DNA of 64,000 bases from Phytophthora colocasiae (GCA_018806915.1 JAGKQI010000100.1:2108001-2172000), one strand, 5' to 3'; counted from the stretch's first letter, positions 48,766 to 61,284 are shown. The notes: a model not told the origin generated them from the sequence alone. Numbers and translations: made by a program.

Positions 48766-50670
48766 ATGTCCATGCGGAAGGCTCCAGGACTTCGATTGCA
48801 GACTTCCATCGTGCAAGATAATATCCCAGTGGAGGTGACTGCCGGTCTGTTTGTTGGCTCGATCCATGCCGCTTTTAACGTGGACACGCTCAAGGCCAAC
48901 AAGATTTCGCACGTGTTAAACCTTGCGGGCAGCTACGTGACTTTCCCAGAGGATTTCACGTACTTGAGTCTCAGTATCCGCGACAAAGAGTACGCGAGTC
49001 TGCTCAGTTGCCTCCCGATCGCTGCGGTGTTTATCGACGCAGGGCTGAAGAGTGGCGGCGTCCTCGTTCACTGCGCCGGAGGACGTTCAAGATCTCCTGC
49101 GGTTGTGATGGCATTTCTCATGATGAAGCAGCAAATGTCGTACGCAGATGCTTCAGCGCAGGTGAAGGCGCTTCGACCAGTTGTTAGTCTCAATGCTGGT
49201 TTCGATGCCCAGCTTAAGTGCCTCGAGACTGCACGGGGTGACGTGTTTGAGGCGAACCAGCACCTGATCAAGGCACGCTTGGCCCATTTGGCTAAACGAC
49301 AGGAAACCGGAGACCTCGCTAATGACGTCGCCAAGAAGCGCCGCCAGCCCCAACAACCAGCCAGTCAGTCCCCACGTCCCCCATTGTTGAAGAAGCAGTC
49401 CTCGGTCGAGATGTTGGCTTCAGGATGCGATGATCGCGGGATGGTAGGAGAACGAGTTCCCAGTGGGTTCTGTTTGTCCATTCCTCAAGCCAAAGTCATT
49501 TCCGATAAGTCTTCGACACCGTTTTTCATCCCAGCGTTACGCTCCATGGGGACGATGTTCGGTTGTCAAACCTGTGGTGAAAACCTATTTTGTGCTGGTG
49601 CCATTGTTCACCACCACGAAATGGCGAAATATTCGGATAACTCTCAGTTTCTCGGTACTCTACGAGGACAAACCCCCATCCGCATCACGGTGAAGACAGT
49701 GCCAAGTATCCCAGCAGAAGGAGAAGTTACACCCTCGAATGTTTCCAAGAACCCACTACTTTCCAAATTTCGGTTAAGACCTCATAGCCCCAGCGTGACG
49801 ATGGGAAATGGGTCACACGGGGGGAAGTTCTCTGGCCAAGGGAAAAGTGCGTCTCCCGTTCTAACAAAGCCGAATATTGACTTTGAGAACCCACCGAAAA
49901 GTGACGAGACCCAGCAATTGTACAATACGCCACCAACACGACGTCCTGCCACAGAAGAAGGTCAGCGAACGAAAGAATCACCGAATAAAACGCATGGGGA
50001 GTCGAGAAAGAAGGCTGGCGCTGGCTTATGGCGCTCTCTTACATTTCTGAAGACTTCTAAACGCACTTTAAAGGCAGAAGACACGAGAACGCAATCCCGT
50101 TCAGGAAACTCCGAGCTTCTAAAACCCAAAATGTCCACTGAGGATGGAAAAGAACCCGACCTGGGTCAAACACCGGCACATTTGATGTTCCTCAAGCGAA
50201 ATGCGATAGAGTGGCACCGCAGTTTTCAGCAGCTTGTGGATATCAGCTCATTTCAGAGTGGAGAGTCGACAGTTGAGCAAATGGCAGCACTATTGAACGA
50301 AGACTCGACAGTTCTGACCGCTTTAAATGGGTGCAACCAGTGGTTTGTTGAGCCTCAATTGTGGACACTTGAACAGGCGAGTGCAGACTTAGAGGGAGCA
50401 ATTCGATGTCCAAGGAAAGCGTGTGGAGCTATCGTTGGCGAGTGGCGGTGGGAAGGATTGAGGTACGTGACAACGTGCATATTTCCAGACGAATTCAGCA
50501 AACACTAACCCAAACATCTCGACTGTGACTGTAGATACTCCTGTGGGGGGAATATTGCACCAGCCTTCGTCATGAAGAAAGATTCCGTGTGTGTCTTAGG
50601 CAACGTGACGTCCCAGTCGATAGAGCTCATGGATACAGCAAATAGCGAAACTCACCCAGAGAAGAAATAA
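48766..50670 (+). CDS. YVH1: YVH1/DUSP12-type dual-specificity phosphatase with split zinc domain, 2 exons
   Basis: Exons 48766-50462 and 50535-50670 (610 aa; intron 72 nt). The frame is open from 48649, but the Met at 48766 directly precedes the phosphatase domain. DSP domain (about 20-160): VTAGLFVGSIHAAF, Asp loop SIRDKEYAS, P-loop VHCAGGRSRSP (HCx5R). A YVH1-type zinc-binding domain is present in two parts: CQTCGENLFCAGAIVHH near 285, then after about 220 disordered residues GCNQWFVEPQLW, CPRKACGAIVGEWRWEG and YSCGGNIAPAF. YVH1 acts in 60S ribosome maturation (release of Mrt4) and in stress signalling. The long insertion is unusual. Confidence 0.87.
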
Positions 50671-50717
50671 AGACGATGCTCATTGAGGAGATTTGTTTTA
50701 GACCATCGTCGCATAGC

Positions 50718-52070
50718 CTAATACTGGGTAAAAGGAAGCATCTCACTGTGATTATCCAAACTACACATCGTCGCGTTATCTTCTGATTCCGTTGCATTGG
50801 TAGCCCTTTGCCATGGTTTAGTCGGGGACGCGGTTGCACGCCGTGTTGGAGAATAACATGATGGTAGCTTAAGTGGAAGAAGAACACTTTCACCGAGCAA
50901 CCTGCCAAAACTTGATCTGTGTGACGAAAAGAAAAGTAAGGTTAGGCACTTCGTTAAGCAGTTGGTAGTATGGGGCGCTTACGGCGTTCTTGGCGGCGGA
51001 ACTCTGTGTTGGTTACTATCCTGTTGATTATTCGCTTGAATCACCACCACCTACATGGCCAAATCGTGGTAAGCTTTGCAAATATCTTTTTCAACTGGAT
51101 TCACCTTCTCGTCGTCAAATTTAATGGGGGAAGACAGCGCTGTCAATTCGCCATTCGTTGGTGTCACGGTTTCTTCTTGATGAAGGAAATCCGGTTTCGC
51201 GTAGTTATTCTGCATAAAAACTGCATGATCGAATTTGCCACTAGGAAATAGCTAACTAAATGACAAACCTGAGCTTTCCTTCGCTTTTGCTTCGCTGTCG
51301 AATCCAACTACAAGTAGCGTACACTCGTTTGCACTCCTCTTTACGCAATGATTCCACGTTTGCTACAAACCTCGATGGCAAGTCGCTGGAGTGCAGCTAA
51401 TTCGTCGTAAAAGGCAACTGATCGAGCACCAATTCCAGGCTCTCGGAGCAGCGACGCGAAAATGGACGGTGTAGAGTTGAAGCTTGGCATACTAGACTCG
51501 TATCCAACATTCGTGGTAAGTGGTGCTGTGCTATCGTGCACAGACTCAGGCAAAGGTACTCCTGGATTAATCCTAATACTGGTGGAACCAGGCCCAGCAC
51601 TGGCAGACTGAAGTGGCGACTCTGTTGGGACCACGTGCTGCTGTAAGTTTACAGTCGATGTATGGGGCATTGAAGCCGAGCGTTGTGGAGACGCAACTGG
51701 GGATACGGGGTCTGGCACTGCCGACTCTTGCTGGGGCTGAAGCTTCCCAGTTGCTGCTGCTCGCTCGCGTTCCTTTCACATGAAGTGGTAAGAAGTACAG
51801 GATATGCTGGCTAATGAATAACAATTCTGTACCAAGATTTCCTTCTCTTCGTGTTGCTCCTGTCGTCTACGCGCCTTCTCCTGTTCCTGCTTGGCCTGCT
51901 TTTGCAGAACCTACAGACGGAAGGTTTACAATGATATCGCAGCAGCTCGTTGTTGGCATACCGGTAAGCCACACCTGTTCCTGAAGTTGAGCTGCGTAGT
52001 CGCGTTGCTGGTTTACCTTCTCCTCTCGCTCCCATGTTGTGGCACCGCGAAGCACATTACGTCGCGCCAT
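50718..52070 (-). CDS. Coiled-coil protein, about 6-7 exons (one junction unresolved)
   Basis: Exons read clearly: 52070-51975 (MARRNVLRGATTWEREEKVN, QQRDYAAQLQEQ), 51910-51833 (QKQAKQEQEKARRRQEQHEE) and 51772-about 51356 (Ser/Pro-rich, ending YDELAALQRLAIE). Three more form a second series: 51240-51055 (GKFDHAVFMQNNYAKPDFLH, SPIKFDDEKVNPVEKDIC), 51003-50983 and 50916-50718 (SSFGRLLGESVLLPLKLPSC, ending FTQY). A short exon 51300-51262 (LDSTAKQKRRKAQ) may link them, but phases do not match at its 3' junction. Alternatively the first ORF simply ends at 51341 (201 aa). The N-terminal coiled coil resembles cilium/centrosome proteins of the CCDC66/CSPP1 sort, a weak likeness. Confidence 0.55.
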
Positions 52071-52862
52071 TTATCCAACTATGTACATGTAACGGAGTAT
52101 ACATTGTATACAGCAGACCGAACAGGAAACGGTTCGCTTCCACCGAACATGAACAACCAATCCGATTCTAAGTTCATGTAGATTTTGTAGGTCTTGTTAG
52201 CTGATCTTTCTAGCTCGAAGTGTCGTGTAACGTGTTCAAGTTCATGGCAAGTTAGACCCGGGTCTTAAAGACCCTACCTATAGCCGCTTTTATACTTGTT
52301 AACCCCTTGGTTCCCAACATCATAATACGTACTTAACGAAATCGTACGTCGTAAGTTACGACGAAAATCGTCGAACAATAGAAAATGGCTCGGAAAACGA
52401 AATCCAATACTTTAATCAAGTCATTTTTCTCTCACCCAAAGCATAAGATGATGGGTCAATTAATCCCTGACGCTTTACCCTAACCTTGCTCCTACTACAC
52501 CTTTGCCCGTCCAATCTTAAGTAAAACGGCATTCAAAGTTGGCAGCTTTTATTTTGGGAACTGGTTAGCGTCACCGAGTAGAATCGTACCTTAACGAGTA
52601 GTTACTGTAAAAAAGAAATAGTTTACGCGCGAAAAATACCATTCATCAAATTTATGAAAGTTGGAATTTCTGAAACATGACACCCCTCCTCCCCCTTTTC
52701 TTCCATCCCAAGCGTTCATTTCGAAATCTCGATCAGTCAAGTTCACACGCAAGAATCCGGCAAGTTGACAGGTATGAGTGTACTGTACGACCCCGCTGCG
52801 TACTATTGAGCGTGCCATGACATGACAGGTTTGGTGTGGTGTTATTCAGGCCGTACTGCAGA
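52071..52862. other. Spacer and probable left end of the MULE
   Basis: No gene. Sequence at 52557-52605 (ggttagcgtcaccgagtaga..cgtaccttaa) resembles the reverse complement of 57590-57630 (gttagaggtaccgagtgg.tcgtacttaa), a candidate imperfect terminal inverted repeat of the transposase unit. The rest is AT-rich with no feature seen. Confidence 0.35.
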
Positions 52863-55800
52863 ATGAGTGACAGCGAGCCTGAGCGCCAGGTTCCATGCAG
52901 CAGCTCGTGGGTTTGTTCTCCGATTGATGTGGAGTGGCACGAGGACTGGGACGCCTTCCGCGCCTACCTGGTAGAGTACCAGGCCACCACGCACCAAATA
53001 TTCCGTCAGCGCACTTCCACCTCTGTGCTAAAGCGGAACCGAGAGATCGAAGCCCTACGGAGACCGTCAGACTGCTCGACGGCGTCAACACACGAGAGCG
53101 AAGACACCACATGCGCCGCTCAGGATCACGCGGTGCCGACTTCAGAGGATACGCACGTTGGATCATCAAATCGCCTCATTCCCGAGTCATTCAAGAACTT
53201 CTGGATCAAAATGGTCTGTACCCATGGCTGGCAGAGGAAAAGCCGAGGTAAAGGCATACGCAAAGCATTCTTCGACAAATCTACGGGGTGCAAGGCCAAT
53301 ATCAAGGCCGCTGTCGTCTGGAATTCGAGTGCGAACGCATTCATGGTGCGCGTGACCGACTATACCGTCAAGCATAACCATACTGTGTCCAAGGCCATCT
53401 TCGAGAATCATGTCTCCAACCGAAAAGTTGAAGATTCGACTCTTCTTGCTTTCGTGGACGAGCTTCAGGCTGCTGGATCAAAGCCAAAGCTGATCATGCA
53501 GTATCTTCGCAAGAAGACGGGTAAGACGCATTCGTACGTCACTTGGGGTGCATATTGCTAACGATGCTTTGGATTCTGTACGTAGGCAAGAACGTCACGC
53601 TACGAGATGTGCACAACATGGTGGCCAAGTTGAGGGAGAAGCGTCGAGGAAATGAGACAACCGAACAGCGCCTCGAAGCTGTTCTTCGAGAGGTGTGCGA
53701 CAGTCGTGGTAATCGAGCGACCGTGTTTGTGGATGACAACAAAACGGCGCAGACGATCACGCTTCAAACAAGACAGATGCGGCGCTGGTTCAAGGCGTTC
53801 CCTGAAGTCCTGCTCATTGACGCCACACACAATACGAACGAGTCGCGCTACAAACTGTTTTCGTTTATGGTAAACGATGTCTACGGCCATGTAAGTGAAT
53901 GAACATTGCGCTATTCAAAACGCACATTTGTTACGTTGGGTGGACCACGACTGTCTGCAGTTACATCACTGTAACTGGAGGTACCGAGTATGTATGAGTT
54001 ATGACACTTACATCTCCGTCATATGCTTGGTGTTGCTAGGGTCAGTACGTCCATCATAGTCTCATGGAGAATGAAAGTGCCGAGTGCCTCACAGATTCCA
54101 TCAGCTCGTTCAAGTTCAACAACCCGTCGTGGGAGGATGTCAAAGTTATCGTGATCGATAAAGACATGGGAGAGCTTGGGCTACTGGAGAGTGCTTTCCC
54201 GGGAGTGAAGGTGATCCTGTGCCATTTTCATCTGAAGAAGTATATCCGCACTGAGCTCGCAAAGAGTGAATACGGAGGGCCTTCCAGCTTCGACAAAGAC
54301 ATGGTCGAGGATGCAGTGGACTTGATGAGATTGGCAGGCTCTCGACAGGAGTACACGAAGTACTTGAAGTACTTGTACTTTTTGCTTGACGGTGTTCATC
54401 TTCACGGGGCAGACAATATTCCTGAGCCCACGCACCCGTTTCTTGCGTACTTCATGAAGAATTGGGACTCGATGAAAGAAAGATGGTCTCTTTACGCCCG
54501 GTCTGATGTTCCACACTTAGGAAATCACACAAATAACAGGTACGGTTACATTTTCAATTTCTTTCTCTGACTTCATCTCAATTGCTCTTGTGTTCCCGCG
54601 TCTTGTAGACTTGAAACATCATGGGGCCACATCAAGGATGTACTCAAACCGGAAATGGCGCTTGATGAATGCGTAGATACGCTCATGTTCCTGCAAGCCG
54701 TTGCTGAGATGGAATACGCGAAGAAGATAACGGATGTGGGTCAGATGCGCTATGAGGGAGCTGATGCAGAGCTCGAAACCCTTGCTCGTGAAGTGAGTCC
54801 ATACGCTTACCGTCTGGTCGAGGAGCAGTACGTGCTATCGAAGGACCGCAAGACTCACTACGATATGGATGAAATTCAGCCCGGTTTGGTTGTGCTAACG
54901 GGCGGCAAAGATTCTTCATCTTTTTTCCATGTTGATACAGCGGTAAGTGGTGAGATGCTTCTGATGTTTCATTGCTTTCTGTCTAATGAGCTTGTTGGAT
55001 GTTTGCTTAGAGAAATCGATGCTCGTGTATCTTCATGAAGACGATGCTGTTGCCTTGTCGACATGTCATGTACTGGCGTCTAATGCAAGACAAGACTGCA
55101 ATTCCTGTCCGCTACATTGAGCCTCGGTGGAAGTTATCGTGGAAGCTGAACCAACCTACTGCTGAAGAAGCAGTAGCCGATCGGGACATTGCGTGCACAA
55201 GATTCCAGATTCGATCGTCTGCTATGACAGGTCGAGACTACCAAGTGCTCAATGGATCGACAAAATACAATCATGCAATGGAACGTGGCAGAAGTATTGC
55301 TGATATCATGAGCAGAAATGGCACGTTCGTCTTTCGTGAGATGATGACCGCGCTGGAAAAATTTGAAGATATTGTGAAAGATGGAGTAGCACCGTTCGTT
55401 GGCCGAGAGGGTCACTGGATAGATCCGCTCTCACTCACGCAGTTGTCGCAATTCGATTCGACGCCAGCATCAGAATTTGTAGTTGAACAATCTGAGTTTA
55501 CGCGAGTCTCAAATGGAACGAAGCGTGAAATGAAAGATGATTCTCAAGACGACCCACCACCAACACAACGCTCTCCGGTTGATAGCTCTTTACCTCCATC
55601 CTTCCAAGTACCTCCAGGTACATCGGCGGTGAACTCGGGTGTAACTGCAGGTACTCCAGTTACTTCGGGTGTAACTGCAGATACTTCGGGTGTAACTGCA
55701 GATACTTCGGGTGTAACTGCAGATACTTCGGGTGTAACTGCAGGTACTTCAACAGAAAAGCAGTCTGCTGATTCATCCGACAAAACTTCGATCACACGTG

Positions 55801-57131
55801 AAAATGTTGAAGCTGATACACCTGAAGCTGAAACACCTGACTTGCCACGAGTGCCTTCACTAGGTAAACCACGGCAGAAGAAACGACTACGTATCAGCAG
55901 CAGTTCATCTGAATCTTCGAGTCTATCTCCACCCCGGTTCGTCTTGGCAAAAAGCAGCGCAAGTCGGGGACGACCTAAAGTTAGGAAGAATCAAGGTTAT
56001 GCTGAAAAGCAACAGCGCGTCAAACGTGGTAAGAAAACAGCTCAAAAGTTGGTGCAAGGAACTTTGGCCCCTGTTCCAAGTGTGCGAAACATTGTTGCGC
56101 TGTTGGATAAAGACTACACCTATGAAGACGCGCATCGTGTCCTACCAGCACTATCCATCCGAGACGTACCTAAGACGAAGAAGACCATCGCCGGGCTCTA
56201 CACCACTAAAGAGTGCAACGATGACGTGCGATTCGTTTTTCCAGAACGATTCGTGGCGAAAGCACAGTCGGCTATACTGGCCTTTCGGAAAAAACTTCTG
56301 GCAGAGGATGAGGGTGCTGAGGATAAGAGTGCTGAAGACAATGTTGGTGTTCGAGTCCCCCGCTTTGGCATTTTTCACCACCAAGATATCGTCGCGATGA
56401 ACCGCTGGCACACTAGCATGGGATATTTAGCTGAAACGGAGGCTGCTATCAACTGGGCGAGCAACACGAGTATCAAGCGCGTTGGCATACCAGATGAACT
56501 GTCCGATGGTGTTAGCTGCGAGCTGAACGAGCGTGAAAACGCTATCAAGCAGCTTTTGCTCCGTGGTGGACGCTCTACGCCATTTGGTGAGATCCCGTAT
56601 CGTTCGCTACTGACCTTCCGGGAAAACGTGTGGATGGACGATAACGCCATGTGTCACGGACTGGCACTTCTAGAGCGTGAACACTCGAACGTTGGGGTAG
56701 TCAACCCACTTTTCCTGCGATTCAAGGAGCACGAAGTGAAGTTAAGAGCGGCAATTGCTGGGAATCCGTTTCGAAACACGAGTGAAATGGTTCTTCTGCC
56801 ACTGCACATTGATGACAACCATTGGTGCGGAGCGGTGTTCGACTTTCGCCGTGATAGCCGTGGAATCACGATTCTGGATCCACTGCAAGCGCCCAAGTCA
56901 AAATATTACGATGCTTGTGAAACGCAGTTGAAGGCTGTGTTTGGAGAGATATGCCAGCTTCTGACAACCAAGAGGGAGACGCATCTGCGCCAGCCTGACA
57001 TGGTCAGCTGCGGCGCAACGGTCCTGGTGTTCTTTGAGTGCTACATCAAAGGCACCAAAATGCCGGAGAAACTTAGTCAGTCGTCGATGCGCTTCATAAG
57101 GCTGCGTTACATGCTGAAATGTCTACAGTAG
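52863..57131 (+). CDS. MULE transposase fused to a Ulp1 (C48) protease, 5 exons
   Basis: Exons 52863-53520, 53586-53890, 54040-54539, 54609-54942 and 55011-57131 (1305 aa), phases all consistent, no stops. A FAR1/WRKY-GCM1-like zinc region (CTHGWQRKSRGKGIRKAFFD, DYTVKHNHTVS) is followed by the MULE DDE core: LLIDATHNTNESRYKLFSFM (first Asp), VIVIDKDMGELGLLESAFPG (second Asp), CHFHLKKY, with the Glu likely in the helix before the SWIM finger. SWIM: CSCIFMKTMLLPCRHVMYW (C-x-C-x9-C-x-H). A disordered linker with 7-residue repeats (SGVTADT) precedes a Ulp1-like protease: LPLHIDDNHWCGAVFDF (His), LDPLQ (Asp), QPDMVSCGATV (Gln, Cys). Intact, so this copy may be active. Mutator relatives carrying Ulp1 are known in plants. 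Confidence 0.87.
55650..55755 (+). repeat. 21-bp tandem repeat in the MULE linker
   Basis: About five units of tcgggtgtaactgcagatact encode SGVTADT repeats. The length is a multiple of three, so copy changes keep the frame. Confidence 0.9.
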
Positions 57132-59247
57132 CTATGATAATGCAACATTTCTTCCTGATCTTGTCGTAGTCCTGCTTTCATTGGGCTACTAATCATTATC
57201 CTGAAAGAATCACTATCTACTTGCCTAGATACACGTATCCTGCTCCTGAAAGATCCAGAGGTGCCTCACAGCAGATAGTGCAACGAACGAACTGCGACCC
57301 ATGCAGACTTTGCGTACCGACAGCGTTAAAATCGACAAGTCTGTTGTACATTCAAGCAACACTCACTTTGGTGTACATCATATAATGTGTAAACCTCAAC
57401 ATGACCTACATTCGAACAACAAGCTACAGCGGGTCGCTGTCAGCCACTCAATGGAATCTCTACGAACGCTGAAATTTATGAAAACGCTCTGGATATAATA
57501 CCATATAAAACCCCTCTTTTTTGTCACAAGTGGCTACAGTACGCGCAAAGTGCCTCTTGTACCTTGAGGCACTTCAGACAGAGTAACGCTAACGCGCGCT
57601 TAAGTACGACCACTCGGTACCTCTAACATCGACCTTTATTTTGGGGTACCCAAAATGTACCCAAAATTGAGTGGCCCACTCCCATACCATCACAGTGGCC
57701 GACACGGCCGACATGCTAACGGATTGGTTAAAATTCAACATTATTTTGACTGGCTAAAACTTATAGCCGTCTGACATGCACACAAACCATTCTCGACGCA
57801 CAGCAGCAGGCGACATGGCATAACTTGGCACGTGAAGGCAGCAACAAGCAGAGGACGGAGGATGCTGGATGCGGGCGGCGCACGCGTGAAGGGGAAGTCG
57901 TAGGGGGAGGGGAGGCGGGTCCTCGCCACCAAACATCGAGTAGCAGGAGGGCAGTGGCGGCCGCAGGCGACCGGTGGAGGCAGTGCACGCGTACATGGCT
58001 GCCGTTGCTGCCGCCACAAGGACACACCCGAAGCAGCGCGAGCAGAGGACAAAGTAGCCGAGCAGTGCAGCGCGGGCGGGTAGGGCACAGACGGGTTGGG
58101 AGAGTTGGGTCCCCATCTAGCAGCACAAGCAGAAGGCACTGAAGCAGCGCGCGCCACAGGGAAGAAGACACGGGAGCGGCGCACCCGGGCGTAGGTGTGT
58201 GTGTGTGGGGGGGGGGCTCGCCACCAGGAACGGAACGCCCTTAGCAACTGCGAGAGCAGCAGCAGATGCCACCGGTAGTGAGTGGCGTGAACGAAGAAGT
58301 GGCCGCACATGAGGAGCTGTACCTAACTACAGGACAAGGGTGACCGTCGCCAAAAGGGACATAGATTTTTTTATATATTCTATCCATTACCACAATAAAT
58401 TTGCGGTGGTGTTCTTGCTTCTTTAATTTGTGGTCATATTAACTGAACTAACTAACCTTGAATCGACGCATCTTGTTTCAGCACTTTGAAGTGGCGAGAT
58501 ATCATTTCTCCCAGAATCTTGGTTGAATTCACTGAGTAAGCAGAGTGGTTTTTCGCTGGACTTGCAGATAGAAAGAGGACCAGGATGGCGATAACAGAGA
58601 CCAAGCACAGATGACGAAGACGAGAAGGAAGACAAGATGACACCCGTGGGTCGGAGTAAGGGCCGGGTATGTGACCCATATCCAGACCTGTGACCGTTGA
58701 CAGAAGATCGCGACCGTGAAGAGTCGCTGGGGGTTTCAATGGGTGATCCGGTGGAAAACGACGAAGAAGACCAGTAGCCGTGCATGCATAGGAGTTAGCA
58801 GTAGCTAGCGGTTCAGTTGAAGATTAGCCGTGTAGCCGCGAGGACGCACGGTCAAGAGTTATTACGCCGGTTCGGTGTAGTAACAGCAGTAAAAGAAGCC
58901 AACAAAGACTCTAGTACTAGCAGCAAAGGGAAGGTGGTGTACACTGGGTGTGACTGGAAACGGGTATCAGCAGCCCCGTAGGATTCGAGCGCTCGCGGTA
59001 TTTGAAGCCCGCCGAGGTATTAGCAGCCCTCTGGAGCGTTAGAATTAGGCAAAGATCCCGGTGGAAGCCCACTACTGTAGCCAGACCGTAGATTTCGTAC
59101 CTGGAGCCATTCATTTGTCGATATTAGTGCGTGTTAACAGGGCAAAGGGCACGTAGCTAAGTGGACACCGTCCTCTGATCAAGGACAGGACCATCGGTGG
59201 CACGGTAGTGACGGAACAGAGCTGCTAGTAAAAGAGATTTGCTTACT
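57132..59247. other. MULE right flank and 5' LTR/leader of element C
   Basis: No host gene seen. The first 500 bases include the candidate right MULE repeat near 57590-57630. A GC-rich block (57850-58230) with a poly-G run at 58206-58216 opens several frames on the minus strand that do not look like proteins. The DNA immediately before 59248 must be the 5' LTR of element C; its left edge cannot be placed because the 3' LTR is outside the window. Confidence 0.4.
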
Positions 59248-59266
59248 TGGTGGTCATACAGGGGCC
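59248..59266 (+). promoter_or_regulatory. Primer-binding site of element C
   Basis: TGGTGGTCATACAGGGGCC, identical to element A's site at 7333-7351 although the LTR ends next to it differ. Confidence 0.7.
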
Positions 59267-59565
59267 TTCCAACACGGTTGGTTCCTACGAGCATTGAGAT
59301 ACTTCACGAGGCAAGGCCCTGAGGCTCGAACCTTAGCTGCAGGGAGTGTGAAGAGGGACGGTGTAAGGTGGTGATAGGAGAGAGAAGCGGTGTAAAGAAG
59401 AGGAGCGGTGTAAGGCGGTGGAAAGAAGGGGAGGTGGAGTGAGGCCGACGAACGGATAAGGCGGTGACAGAAGAAGAAGTAAACAACGAGGAACGGCGGC
59501 GGTAGAAGCGAAAGTATTGAAGCGGAAGTTCGTTGAACGACAGATTTGCCCAGTAAAAATTGATA

Positions 59566-61284
59566 ATGGTGGGTACCCAGTCATCTTCAGATCGTGGTGG
59601 AACCCCAACAGCACGGACGCCGAGAAGAAGGGTAGTAGCAGCCCCAAGACGTGTACGGCAGCCTAGAGCACAAGCCGCCAGCGATACTGATAGCGACGAT
59701 CAAAGGCAGGCAGCAGCAAGCAGCGGTGCACCGAGAGGCCGACGGAACCAACAGCACGTTCCACAACAGCAGCCAGTACAAGATAACCAACCCGCACCAG
59801 CACATGACAACCAGCCAGTAGCAGCAGCGGCGGTACCAGCAGCAGCAGCACCTGTCACGAACAACCAACCGAATGATGATCTGGAGTCCATGGACTGGTG
59901 GGACCAATTGACAGCGGGCCAGCAGAGAGCAATGATGAGACGATTCGTGACACAGCCGCCGGTTCCAGCACCTGCTCCTGCACCAGCCATGCAGCCAGTT
60001 GTAGTAAACGCTCCAGCAGCTATTCAGCGAACCAAGATGAAGCTTTTGAACCTGGAAGACTTTCATGGCACTGCAGCAGAGTCCGTTGACGCGTGGTTGG
60101 CCACGATTCCTCAGGAAGTGGAACGACAGGCTGGCTTGGGAGGTGACACGTGGACGGCAGAAGAGCTCTACTATGGGGTGACAGCCCACCTGAAGGATGC
60201 AGCGGGCAAGTGGTTAATCACCTTGTCAGAGACGATGAGAAATGAAGACAAAACACTCAGCTACCTGGTGAGGAAACTACGGAAGGAATATGGACGGCGG
60301 GACAATATGTTCAAAATCCAGCAGAAACTGGCCTCTAGGAAACAACAACCCGGGGAACGGCTGAGCGACTATGCGGCAGTGTTGATGGACATAGGGTTTG
60401 GCAAGCAGGTATCTTCAGAAACATACGTGGAAGCTTTTATTAGTGGAATTAACAACCCGACAGCAGCCACCCAAGTACGTGCATACGAACCGCAAACACT
60501 TGAAGACGCGGTGCAGTTCGCCGAAGACAAGTGCGGTGAGTATGGCGAAGGCTATCGCGTGACAGACTGGAGGCAAGCGAAACGGAGACATCGGGACGAC
60601 CGGACGCTTGGAGGAGAGGACGACGAGCAACCACCCGCATCCAAGAGGAAGGCGTCAGCGACGACAGCACTGGAACAGCTGAACTGGAAGCAGTTGGGCT
60701 TGGGTGTAGGAGGAGACTCTCCACCTCGTTACGACAATGCCGGCAATACGATCAACCAGTTGGAAACTACTGCGAAGCGAGACCCATTATCTATCGCCGC
60801 TTTGCAAGCACTGATTTTGGCGGCAGGAGCAGCGAAAGACGAATCCGCGCCACAGAAATCAACTGGGAAGCAGAAGGCTCATGTGATGGAGGTTAAAGCA
60901 GAAACTCCGAGTGGAAACCAGCAACACGAACAGCAGCACCATAATCCCCAGTGGCAGAATCGTGGAAGTGGTGGAAGATTTGGTGGCGGGCGTGGTTATG
61001 GACAAGGTGGGAGAGGATATGGCCGTGGTGGACTCGCTCGATATGGTCCTGCAGACAACCGACCATCTATTCTGGAACAGAAAGCGGCTTCGAGGTGCAG
61101 TTATTGTAACGAAGTGGGTCACTGGTGGCGCGAATGTCCAGCGAGAATTGCTGTCTTTGGCGATGCTGATGTCGTGCAACAACCCCAGCGGACTGTAGTG
61201 AAGCCAGCGAAAACACAGCAGACTAAGGACGATGCAGCTACGGTAACCGCAGAACAGACACCGGGAAATGGCCAGCGGCAGTAG
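59566..61284 (+). CDS. Gag of gypsy element C
   Basis: 572 aa from the ATG at 59566. The N-terminal 150 residues are Ala/Pro/Gln-rich. The capsid domain (about 165-330) has LLNLEDFHGTAAESVDAWLA, LKDAAGKWLITLSETM, GERLSDYAAVLMDIGFGKQV. A Gly/Arg-rich segment (RFGGGRGYGQGGRGYGRGG) precedes one CCHC knuckle CSYCNEVGHWWREC. The TAG stop is 12 nt after the slippery GGGAAAT. The frame is intact. Confidence 0.88.
   Translation: MVGTQSSSDRGGTPTARTPRRRVVAAPRRVRQPRAQAASDTDSDDQRQAAASSGAPRGRRNQQHVPQQQPVQDNQPAPAHDNQPVAAAAVPAAAAPVTNNQPNDDLESMDWWDQLTAGQQRAMMRRFVTQPPVPAPAPAPAMQPVVVNAPAAIQRTKMKLLNLEDFHGTAAESVDAWLATIPQEVERQAGLGGDTWTAEELYYGVTAHLKDAAGKWLITLSETMRNEDKTLSYLVRKLRKEYGRRDNMFKIQQKLASRKQQPGERLSDYAAVLMDIGFGKQVSSETYVEAFISGINNPTAATQVRAYEPQTLEDAVQFAEDKCGEYGEGYRVTDWRQAKRRHRDDRTLGGEDDEQPPASKRKASATTALEQLNWKQLGLGVGGDSPPRYDNAGNTINQLETTAKRDPLSIAALQALILAAGAAKDESAPQKSTGKQKAHVMEVKAETPSGNQQHEQQHHNPQWQNRGSGGRFGGGRGYGQGGRGYGRGGLARYGPADNRPSILEQKAASRCSYCNEVGHWWRECPARIAVFGDADVVQQPQRTVVKPAKTQQTKDDAATVTAEQTPGNGQRQ

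Noticed and set aside
57741..58310. Three overlapping minus-strand ORFs in a GC-rich block
   Set aside because: Ala/Cys/Arg-rich in all frames, no start context or motif; most likely element C LTR/leader DNA.
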